From positions 1 through 64,000 of the forward strand of contig NZ_CP016452.1 in the NCBI RefSeq assembly GCF_001713395.1: a stretch of DNA of 64,000 bases. The letters are read 5' to 3'. The notes beneath the pieces were generated by a model. It was not told the DNA's origin and did not search any database. It saw only the letters and a list, made by a program, of their open reading frames with translations. The stretch is from Sinorhizobium sp. RAC02. GTDB taxonomy: Bacteria; Pseudomonadota; Alphaproteobacteria; Rhizobiales; Rhizobiaceae. Both the position numbers and the translations under genes were made by a program. Positions 49,967 to 57,229 of this stretch are shown here, piece after piece (positions within the stretch are counted from its first letter, which is position 1; each line of letters starts with the position of its first letter).

Positions 49967-51487
49967 CTACAGGCCGACCCCACCGGCCGGGAGCCGATCA
50001 GGCCGCGATAACAATGCCGGCTTGCTCCGGCCATTGCAGTTGGCAGCGCCACCCTCGGCAACGGTCAGATCGTGATCCTGCCCGCTGCGGATCACCATGC
50101 GCTCGATCCCCAAACCATCCTCGAAGCGCAGATAGGTAACGACGCCCAGAAATTCCGTGCTGACGAGTTTTGCGGGTATCGCGTTGGCGCCTGCGGCGGC
50201 GGCCTGCCCTTCCGGGGCGAGGCGGATGGCCTCCGGCCGCACGCCGACCAGCACACGCTTGCCCTGCCCAATCGTTTGTGCACACGGTGCCCGGACCGAG
50301 ATGTTCTTTCCGGCGGCGACAGCCAGCAGACCATCCGTCTGTCTTCCGGTGGTGCCTTCGAAATAGTTCATGTAGCCGATGAAATCGGCGACGAAGCGGC
50401 TGTTCGGCTTGTGATAGAGGTCGGCGCCGGTGCCGACCTGGGCGATGCGGCCACCGTCCATGACGGCGATGCGGTCGGCGATGGCGAGAGCCTCCTCCTG
50501 ATCGTGGGTGACGATGATGGCGGTGATGCCGACCTTTTTCAGCAGGGCGCGCAGTTCCGCACGCATACCCTCGCGCAGCTTCTTGTCGAGCGCCGAGAGC
50601 GGCTCATCGAGCAGCGGCACGGACGGCTCCGTCGCAACGGTGCGGGCAATGGCGACGCGCTGCTGCTGGCCACCCGAAAGTCGTGCGGGATAGGCATCGC
50701 GCAGGTTGGTCAACTCCAGCATGGCAAGGCTTGCGGTAAGCACGGCATCGCGCCGCGCCGCCGCCACCTTCTTCATGCGCAGGCCGAAGCTCACGTTGTC
50801 GGCGACCGTCATATGCGGAAAGAGCGCATAGTTCTGAAAAACCATGCCGACATTGCGCCGGTAGGGCGATACCTCGGTCATGGTTTTTCCGCCGACGGTA
50901 ATGTCGCCCTTGAGCGGCGCCTGCAACCCGGCGATGGCGCGCAACATGGTGGTCTTGCCGCAGCCGCTGGGGCCGAGCAATGCCACGATCTCGCCCGCCT
51001 CGATCTTGAGGTCCACGCCGTCGAGAACGCGCTTCCCCTGAAGATCGACCGTCAGCCCCGCAAGCACCACGCCAAGCATCATCAGCGTCGAGAGCGCGGC
51101 GACCGTGGGATCATTTTCCGTGCGAATGTATTGATAGGCGGCCACGGGCAAGGTCGGGCTGTTGCCCACCAGGAACATCGTCGCGGTGAAGTTGTGGAAC
51201 GACATGACGAACGCGAAAGCCGCCGCGCCGAGCAGGCCCTTGCCCAGAAGCGGCAGGGTGATATGCAGGAAGGCTTGGTGGGGCCGGGCGCCCAGCAGCA
51301 TCGCCGCGCTTTCGAGGTTCGGATCCGTCCCTTGCAGATTGGCAACGACAAGCCGCACGACATAGGGCAACACGACCGGCACGGTCGTGTTGGAGATGAA
51401 TAGCACTGTGTTCGCCCGCAAGAGCATCCCGATGCCCATGACGATTTCCGGGACGAAAAACAGCGCCATGACGAACTGAGGTGACAT
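49967..51487 (-). pseudogene. Polyamine-type ABC permease/ATPase fusion relic
   Basis: The first 125 codons are only the C-terminal half of an ABC permease (ESAAMLLGARPHQAFLHITLPLLGKGLLGAAAFAFVMSFHNFTATMFL is its coupling loop and last helices). They run straight into a PotA-type ATPase (VDLQGKRVLDGVDLKIEAGEIVALLGPSGCGKTTM), which suggests a deletion joined two genes. Walker B (SVPLLDEPLSALDKKLREG) and the TOBE tail are present. Near 50050 a frameshift destroys the natural end; the old end reads QLQWPEQAGIVIAA at 49998. The start is cut 80 bases from an IS5 remnant. It is unlikely to function as an importer. Confidence 0.7.
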
Positions 51488-51499
51488 GGCGAAAGCGGT

Positions 51500-51665
51500 A
51501 CGGTTTTGCTGTTAGTCTTCGGCGAATTTGAAGCGCTTGGCTATGGTGGTCATCGAGCGCCTCTTCTGCCGACTTAAGAACTGGCGGGCATCGCAACTCG
51601 ATACGGCCACCTCGCCATCAACTAGCTGGTAGCTCTCGTGCTCGTGTCACTAACACCATCCTAGG
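51500..51665 (+). pseudogene. IS5-family transposase, C-terminal remnant
   Basis: A short stretch reads MVVIERLFCRLKNWRG and, after a one-base shift, IATRYGHLAIN, the conserved C-terminus of IS5-type transposases (RLKNWRRIATRYDRLA). It abuts the truncated permease at 51487, so insertion of this element probably removed the permease's first half. Only the last 50 or so codons remain. Confidence 0.65.
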
Positions 51666-51988
51666 CCCGGCTCTCGACTTACTGGGACGAGATGGGAGAA
51701 TATCGTGGGCTGCGTCCGAGCCATCTCCGTGAGAATGTCGGGTCGCTGAGACAGTGCTACGCCTTCTCCTTGATCTTGGCCATCCGGCCCCGGCCTAATC
51801 CGTCCACATCAAAAGCGTGATTCAAGCAGAGACGCAAAAGCTAATTGTCAAACAGGCTCTTAGAAGTTTGCGATCCGGCAGCGGACCTTTCTGAGAACTC
51901 ACAGTGCTGTTCATGCTTCGTTTGACGTTGGCTCAGGATTCTGAACGTTACCCGTTCCGTCCCGAGATTATTTTTTGCAGTCTTGATT
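51666..51988. other. Gene-free stretch upstream of the MarR gene
   Basis: About 320 bases with no supported gene. The part near 51840 (CTAATTGTCAAACAGGCTC) could be the end of the IS5-type element, but no partner repeat was found. The right end is the promoter region of the MarR gene. Confidence 0.4.
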
Positions 51989-52009
51989 ATATATAGGACT
52001 CCTATATAT
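51989..52009. promoter_or_regulatory. Perfect palindrome at the MarR gene start, likely operator
   Basis: Half-sites ATATATAGGA and TCCTATATAT flank a single central C, a perfect 21-base inverted repeat ending seven bases before the start codon. MarR-family repressors bind such AT-rich palindromes of 16-20 bases. Its position over the probable -10 region and the start suggests direct autorepression. No ribosome site lies at the usual distance before the ATG; AGGA within the palindrome is 18 bases away. Confidence 0.75.
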
Positions 52010-52016
52010 TTTTCTC

Positions 52017-52664
52017 ATGGAGACGCCCACAGACTCACATTCCATCACCGAACGCCTTCGCGAAGGCCTTTCCCGCGTCGGCATGGCCATGCGCATCGAC
52101 GAATGGAACCGGTCGAAGGCGAGTGGGCTCAACCCGACGCAGCTTGCCATCCTGACGCTGCTGGAAGGACGCGGGGTGGACGGCCTTGGCGTGCGCGAGA
52201 TCGCCGCCCATCTCGGCGTTTCGCAGCCGACGGCGACGGATTCGATCAATGCCCTGGAGCGCAAGGCCTATCTGGAGAAGCGGCCGGAGGCGAGCGACCG
52301 GCGCGCGGTGCGCGTGGTGCCGACGGCGGCGGGCCTTGCAGCCCTTTCCGCCTCGGGCACCGGCAATGGCCTTGCCGCCGAGGCCCTTGGCGCGCTCGAT
52401 GAACGCGAGCAGGAAGAACTCCTCCTCACCCTCGTCAAGATGATCCGGCATCTGCAAGTGGCGGAGGCTATCCCCGTCCAGCGCATGTGCGTGACCTGTC
52501 GCCATTTCTCGCCCTTCGCGCATGCGGATACCACGCGCCCCCATCATTGTCATTTCGTCGATGCCGCCTTCGGCCAGCGCGCGTTGCGCGTCGATTGCCG
52601 CGATCACGATGAAGCCGATCCCGCATCCCGGGCTGCCACCTGGGATGCCTTTCAAGCGGGATAG
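52017..52664 (+). CDS. MarR-family regulator with a four-cysteine tail
   Basis: 215 residues. The winged-helix domain spans about residues 40-105 (LNPTQLAILTLL, VREIAAHLGVSQPTATDSINALERKAYLEKRPEASDRRAVRVVPT). The unusual C-terminal extension carries Cys158, 161, 178 and 194 (MCVTCRHFSPF, HHCHFVD, RVDCRDHD), spaced like a zinc or iron-sulfur site. This suggests a metal, cluster or redox sensor rather than a phenolic-ligand regulator. A perfect palindrome lies at its own start. It heads a same-strand run of exported protein, redoxin and MOSC genes that it may control. Confidence 0.88.
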   Translation: METPTDSHSITERLREGLSRVGMAMRIDEWNRSKASGLNPTQLAILTLLEGRGVDGLGVREIAAHLGVSQPTATDSINALERKAYLEKRPEASDRRAVRVVPTAAGLAALSASGTGNGLAAEALGALDEREQEELLLTLVKMIRHLQVAEAIPVQRMCVTCRHFSPFAHADTTRPHHCHFVDAAFGQRALRVDCRDHDEADPASRAATWDAFQAG

Positions 52665-52699
52665 TTCCAACCCTCCAGGCAAACGAAAGGAAGACCATC

Positions 52700-53416
52700 A
52701 TGTTCGGCAGATTTGCAACCGGCGCCCTCGCCGCCGGAACGGCCTTGCTGTGGCTGACGACAGCCTCCGCCCATTCCATCAAGGCAGAGCCCGCCGAGGC
52801 GGTAGAGGCTGCGTTCGACATCATCGAGACGACGATCGTCACCAAAGGTGATAGCGCGATCTTCACCACCCGCGTGCGCGGCGAGGCGGGCAAGGACAAG
52901 CCCGATGCGACGGGCAAGTTCGAGGGCTCCAGTGTCTATGCCTATGTCTGGCCGACGAGTCTCGACAGCGGCGAGATCGGCTTCGACAAGGGTCAGGGCA
53001 TCGTCGCGCTCGCCGTCACCTTCCACCCGGATTTCGACGATGCGGCCAAGGGGGGCAAGAACCGCCATGTCTGGCATCCGCACTGGGTGGTGCTGGCACA
53101 GGACAAGGCCTGCGGCGGTGGCCTCAAGGTGATCGACATCCCCGAAGGTACCAAGCCGAAGGTGCCGGAGACCTGGCCCGGCGTTCCGCTGCTCATCGAC
53201 AGCCCGGAATATCCGACCAGCTTCAAGGGCGATACGGTGGATGTGGCCATTCCCCTCTCGCTGATCGGCGGCATCAAGGGTGCTTCATTCGACGGCGTGA
53301 CGGCGGGTCTGAAGGTCAACGGCAACCTGCATGCGCCGCTGCTGTGCGTCAGCAACGTGTTCAAGGTGGCCTCGGGTGATCTCAGCCTGCCCGGCAAGGT
53401 CGTGCCGGCCAAATGA
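52700..53416 (+). CDS. Exported protein of unknown function
   Basis: 238 residues with GAAAGGAAG upstream. A signal peptide (FATGALAAGTALLWLTTASAHS) precedes a mature domain with conserved features such as KPDATGKFEGSSVYAYVWPTSLDSGEIGF, NRHVWHPHWVVLAQDKACGGGLKVIDIPEGTKPKVPETWPGVPLLIDSP and NGNLHAPLLCVSNVFKV. The two cysteines and several His/Trp residues could bind a metal. The family is conserved but not named here. It follows the MarR gene by 35 bases. Its leader is nearly repeated at 53463..53489. Confidence 0.75.
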   Translation: MFGRFATGALAAGTALLWLTTASAHSIKAEPAEAVEAAFDIIETTIVTKGDSAIFTTRVRGEAGKDKPDATGKFEGSSVYAYVWPTSLDSGEIGFDKGQGIVALAVTFHPDFDDAAKGGKNRHVWHPHWVVLAQDKACGGGLKVIDIPEGTKPKVPETWPGVPLLIDSPEYPTSFKGDTVDVAIPLSLIGGIKGASFDGVTAGLKVNGNLHAPLLCVSNVFKVASGDLSLPGKVVPAK

Positions 53417-53489
53417 CCCCGTGCCGGTCCGGCAACTGCCATTGCCGGACCGGCCATTCCTCCCCTCCAGGCAAATGAAAGGAAAGAAC

Positions 53490-53585
53490 ATGCCGAGATT
53501 TACCCTCACAGGCCCCTGCAATGCAACGGGTACGCCCGGCCCGGCCGTTGTCATCATAGCGGGAGGCGACCATGACCACGCCTGA
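53490..53585 (+). CDS. Possible 31-residue ORF with duplicated leader
   Basis: ATG with GAAAGGAAAG upstream; the product is MPRFTLTGPCNATGTPGP then AVVIIAGGDHDHA. It overlaps the next gene by 14 bases. The 27-base leader (CCCTCCAGGCAAATGAAAGG and on) repeats the one before 52700 almost exactly, so a copied leader or a deletion within a duplicated gene is likely. A real small protein or a remnant are both possible. Confidence 0.35.
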   Translation: MPRFTLTGPCNATGTPGPAVVIIAGGDHDHA

Positions 53586-54129
53586 GACGCCACTTGCCCC
53601 GGAACTCGCGATCAGCGAATGGTTCAACACACCGGTCCCGCTGACACTCGCCGGCCTGCGCGGGCGGCCGGTCTTCCTGCACAGTTTCCAGCTCCTCTGC
53701 CCCGGCTGCGTGGCGCAGGCCATTCCGCAGGTCCAGCGCATCGAGCGCGTCTTCGCCCACACGGATCTGCAGGTCCTCGGCATCCACACGGTCTTCGAAC
53801 ACCATGCAGCCATGTCACCGATCACCCTCAAGGCATTCCTCCACGAGTACCGGCTGAAATCCCCGGTCGGCATCGACAAGGCCCAAGAGGGATCGAATAT
53901 TCCGGTGACGATGCAGCGCTTCGGGCTGCGCGGAACCCCCTCCTCCGTGCTGATCGGGCGGGACGGCACCATCCTGCACCAGGCTTTCGGCGTGGAGGAC
54001 GACATCGCCGTCGGAGCACGGATCGCCATGGCACTTTCCGCTCCCCCGGTACAGTCCACCGCAGCCGGGGATGACACCTGCACCGATGGCCGCTGCGCCA
54101 TACCGACACCGTCGGTTGTCACGCCATGA
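53572..54129 (+). CDS. Redoxin (thioredoxin-like) with a CPGC motif
   Basis: 185 residues with GGGAGGCGACC upstream. A thioredoxin fold is indicated by LAGLRGRPVFLHSFQLLCPGCVAQAIPQVQRIERVF, with Cys43 and Cys46 as a CxxC pair, and by the cis-proline region RGTPSSVLIGRDGTILHQAFG. The C-terminus has a further Cys pair (DDTCTDGRCAIPTP). No signal peptide is seen, so it is probably cytoplasmic. It overlaps the small ORF before it and the MOSC gene after it (ATGA), so the run is translationally coupled. Confidence 0.85.
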   Translation: MTTPETPLAPELAISEWFNTPVPLTLAGLRGRPVFLHSFQLLCPGCVAQAIPQVQRIERVFAHTDLQVLGIHTVFEHHAAMSPITLKAFLHEYRLKSPVGIDKAQEGSNIPVTMQRFGLRGTPSSVLIGRDGTILHQAFGVEDDIAVGARIAMALSAPPVQSTAAGDDTCTDGRCAIPTPSVVTP

Positions 54130-54815
54130 CGGAAGTCGCATTGCTCAGCCTGCGCATCGGCAGCGTCGCGCCGCTGGGCGCACGCGGCGTGCCAAGCGGC
54201 ATCGTGAAATCGCCGGTCGACCATGCGCTTGCTCTGACCAAGACCGGTCTTACCGGCGACATGCAGGGTGATACGGTGCGGCATGGGGGGCTGGAAAAGG
54301 CCGTGCACCACTACCCCTTCGAACACTATGCCGAGTGGACGAGCGATCTCGGGCCGCATCCCCTTCTTGCCGGCCCCGGCGCCTTCGGCGAGAACCTTTC
54401 GACGGTCGGACTGACGGAGAGCATGGTGGCGATCGGGGATGTCTTCGAGCTCGGCACCGCGGTCCTTGAGGTCAGCCAGGGGCGGCAGCCCTGCTGGAAG
54501 CTGAACGAGCGCTTCGGCCGAACGGAGATGGCGCGCCTGGTGCAGTCGACCGGACGAACCGGCTGGTATTACCGGGTGCTCACACCCGGCACCGTCTCGC
54601 CCGCCGACCGCCTTATCCTGCATGAGCGTCGTGCGCCGGAATGGACGCTGACGCGCATCTGGCGTGCCTTCTACATCGATCCGCTCAACCACTCGGAGTT
54701 GGCCGGCATCGCCGCGCTCGAGTGCCTTGCCGACAGCTGGCGCAGCCACGCCGCCCGACGGCTGGAAAGCAATCGGGTCGAGGATTGGACGAAACGCCTC
54801 ACCGGCTCCGCCTGA
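54126..54815 (+). CDS. MOSC domain protein (YiiM-like)
   Basis: 229 residues starting inside the redoxin stop (ATGA). MOSC features include GDMQGDTVRHGGLEKAVHHYPFEHYAEW, PGAFGENLSTVGLTESMVAIGDVFELG and the conserved cysteine Cys123 in VSQGRQPCWKLNERF, which would bind the molybdenum cofactor or act in sulfur transfer. The last 60 residues match the YiiM 3-alpha tail (LTRIWRAFYIDPLNHSELAGIAALECLADSWR). In E. coli YiiM acts on 6-hydroxylaminopurine with Moco; here the redoxin neighbour suggests a linked redox or thiol role. Confidence 0.9.
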   Translation: MTEVALLSLRIGSVAPLGARGVPSGIVKSPVDHALALTKTGLTGDMQGDTVRHGGLEKAVHHYPFEHYAEWTSDLGPHPLLAGPGAFGENLSTVGLTESMVAIGDVFELGTAVLEVSQGRQPCWKLNERFGRTEMARLVQSTGRTGWYYRVLTPGTVSPADRLILHERRAPEWTLTRIWRAFYIDPLNHSELAGIAALECLADSWRSHAARRLESNRVEDWTKRLTGSA

Positions 54816-55092
54816 ACTTGCGCGGGGTCGCTCACCCTTGCGATTGCAGGCTTCAGGAGAGAATTTATCCACCGTCTTGGTTGTCATAGACGTTGCTGCT
54901 CATGAATCGTTGCCTCCGGCAAAGCCGGTGCACTTCAGCGCAAACCAGCAGAACCAAATTGTTTCTGCGATGGCGTCTCGGCCGCGGGAGTAAGCGTTAA
55001 GCTAACGCGACCAGACTGGATGCGAAACAAAAGCCATCGTAGATTGCGGCTGTCGCGAAGCGGCCGGACGATGGAGGAACCCTTCCCGGCGT

Positions 55093-55537
55093 CTACCGGG
55101 CGGGATTGGTCACGTACACAATCGATAACGGGACGGTTACAAAGGTCTGCTCGTTCTGGCGTTGCATCAGGAGCCCGGTCTTGCGGCCGGTTTTGCCGGC
55201 CACGGCCACGGCCGTTTTTGCCTCACTTACCGATCCGACGGCCTTCTGGTTCACCGAGAGAATGAAATCGCCGGCTGCAAACCCGCATCGGCCGCCGGCC
55301 GGTCGGGATTGAAGCCTTCGACGACGGCGCCGTTTTCACCCTTCGGCAGGCCGTGCGACTGGCGGATGTCCGCCGTCATTCGCTTGGGGTCGCCTGGACG
55401 AGAGATCCGCAATCGTGTCCGTCCATCTCGCCCCTGAAGCTCTCGTGTCTTTCATGCCGGCTGGCGGCGAAAGCGCCACCGGTGGCAAGCGAGAGCGCGA
55501 TTGTGGCGAAGGCGACGGTTTTGAATGTCGAGCGCAT
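55093..55537 (-). pseudogene. Deg/HtrA-type protease relic, protease domain deleted
   Basis: The minus-strand frame from 55537 gives a signal peptide (MRSTFKTVAFATIALSLATG) and then a stop. The remainder is in other frames: RMTADIRQSHGLPKGENGAVVEGFNPDRPAADAGLQ followed by AGDFILSVNQKAVGSVSEAKTAV, a PDZ domain of a Do-like protease. A catalytic domain with the His, Asp and Ser motifs is absent. At least two frameshifts are needed. An intact Deg protease is encoded at 22335. Confidence 0.7.
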
Positions 55538-55858
55538 GATGCGTATTCTCGATAAACGGGGAAGCAATGCTTCCCCTTCAGGCTGTCCGGTGTCGTCGCG
55601 TCGCGGTTTCCGTCCCGCCGGCGGCATCCAGCCTGGCGCCATCTATAGGCCGGCCCATCGGTCTGGGTCATGTTACAATTAAGTAAAGTTTCAGCAGGCT
55701 TTTTGCCAAAGTATCGCCCCGATCGAGGAATTCGATCTCGAGCACTGCCATGAGAAATCGCTTTCCATTCAAAGGCGTGCCTGCACCTGCTTCGAACGGA
55801 GGAACTCCGACCTCATTGACCGATTTGTAGTCTTTAACGTCGAGTGGCGGGACTGGGT
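55538..55858. other. Gene-free stretch between the Deg relic and acvB
   Basis: About 320 bases. It contains a perfect hairpin with stem GGGGAAGC and loop AAT (55558..55576) in the leader of the relic, without a T-run, and no frame with recognisable similarity. Confidence 0.4.
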
Positions 55859-57229
55859 TCAGTTTGCCTCAAGCCGTGCCTTGAGCCCGTTGACGATCCG
55901 ATCGGCAAGGCCTTCGTAGTCACCATCGAAATGATGCCCCCCATTGATAGCAATCGCCTCCACACCGGAGGATTTGAGCGTCGGGCAAGGGTCGTCATCC
56001 TCCTCCGTACCGGAAATGCATTGCACGCGTTTGGGGTCTATCCTGGCGATGTCGTCGATGGGATCGCCACCCGCCCCTTCGCCCGCAACACCGAGCCAGC
56101 CGGATACGGAGATTTCGTAGTCGACCTGATGGGAGAGCGCCATGAGGGTGAGTTGTGGCACCCGGGAGCGGTCCTCAGGCGAAAGCAGGTTGTAGGTTGC
56201 CGGCAGGATGTCCGCGCCAAAGGAATAACCGACGAGCAGGACGTGTTTGACGTTCCACTCCTTGCGGAAGGCCCCGATGATACGGGAAAGATCGTCCGCC
56301 GTCTCCTGCGGTTTGCGCTCGGACCAGAAGTACCGCAAGGAGTCCACGCCGATGACAGGAATGCCGCGTTGTTGCAGCGCACCCGCCACCTGCTTGTCGA
56401 TGTCGCGCCAGCCGCCATCCCCCGAATAGACCACCGCCATCGTGTCAAAGGCAGGCGCAGCTTTGAGGATGGCGAGCGGCAGGCCGAGCGAGCCGTCCGT
56501 ATCACCAGCGGCATCGACCCGGTCGGCTACCGATTGCGCCAAGGTGTCCAGCGCCGAGGCTGTTTCATCCCGCACGTCGATATCGGCATGCGCCTGTTTC
56601 AGCGCGGCGACGTGATCGCGACCCGCTTGCTGCGCCTTATCGGTGAAGAACACGGTCACGGGTGCGGGCAACGGCCCATCGGAGAAACCATACATTGTTC
56701 GCCCATCCGCCTTCGTCTTGGAGGCGGGCGTGCAGAGAACCTTGTCGAGCGGGATTCCGGCCACAGGATCGACGGCGATGGCCTCGCCAAGCGTGGCGGC
56801 TGGACTCTGGGCGATCATGGCGAGCGCCAGCGCACCCCCCTCGCCGATGCCGGCGACGATGGGTGGATTGTAGCTCGCCGCCCCACCGGCGCGCTGGACT
56901 TGATGGGCAAGCGATTCGACATCGGAAATCATATAGACACAGTCGCCGACATCGGCCCGCAGGGCCCTGAGATAAGACGGAAAATCAATACCGATCACGG
57001 CCGCGCCTTTTGCAACGAGATTTGCGGCTTGCCTGTCCTCCTCGGATCCCCAGCCCTCAGCATCCGAGATCAGAAAGACGCTCGCACCGGGGGCGCCATC
57101 CGGCAGCAGGATGTGGTCAGCGGGGATCATACCGGTAGCAAAGGTTTTGCTGTTTTCCTGCGCGACGGTAAAGCGGGGTGCCACGCAGGAGAAAAGGATG
57201 GCAAGCGCGAGAGGGCAAAAAACCTTCAT
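55859..57229 (-). CDS. acvB: AcvB/VirJ-family lysyl-phosphatidylglycerol hydrolase
   Basis: 456 residues. A signal peptide (LALAILFSCVAPRFTVA) is followed by the two-part AcvB architecture: an N-terminal half (HILLPDGAPGASVFLISDAEGWGSEEDRQA) and a C-terminal alpha/beta-hydrolase (VVYSGDGGWRDIDKQVAGALQQRGIPVIGVDSLRYFW, nucleophile Ser in VGYSFGADILPATYN, late His in NGGHHFDGDY). In Agrobacterium and Rhizobium tropici this gene follows lpiA, and its product removes lysine from lysyl-PG. Here it starts inside the lpiA stop (4-base overlap), so the two are coupled. Confidence 0.93.
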   Translation of the reverse strand: MKVFCPLALAILFSCVAPRFTVAQENSKTFATGMIPADHILLPDGAPGASVFLISDAEGWGSEEDRQAANLVAKGAAVIGIDFPSYLRALRADVGDCVYMISDVESLAHQVQRAGGAASYNPPIVAGIGEGGALALAMIAQSPAATLGEAIAVDPVAGIPLDKVLCTPASKTKADGRTMYGFSDGPLPAPVTVFFTDKAQQAGRDHVAALKQAHADIDVRDETASALDTLAQSVADRVDAAGDTDGSLGLPLAILKAAPAFDTMAVVYSGDGGWRDIDKQVAGALQQRGIPVIGVDSLRYFWSERKPQETADDLSRIIGAFRKEWNVKHVLLVGYSFGADILPATYNLLSPEDRSRVPQLTLMALSHQVDYEISVSGWLGVAGEGAGGDPIDDIARIDPKRVQCISGTEEDDDPCPTLKSSGVEAIAINGGHHFDGDYEGLADRIVNGLKARLEAN

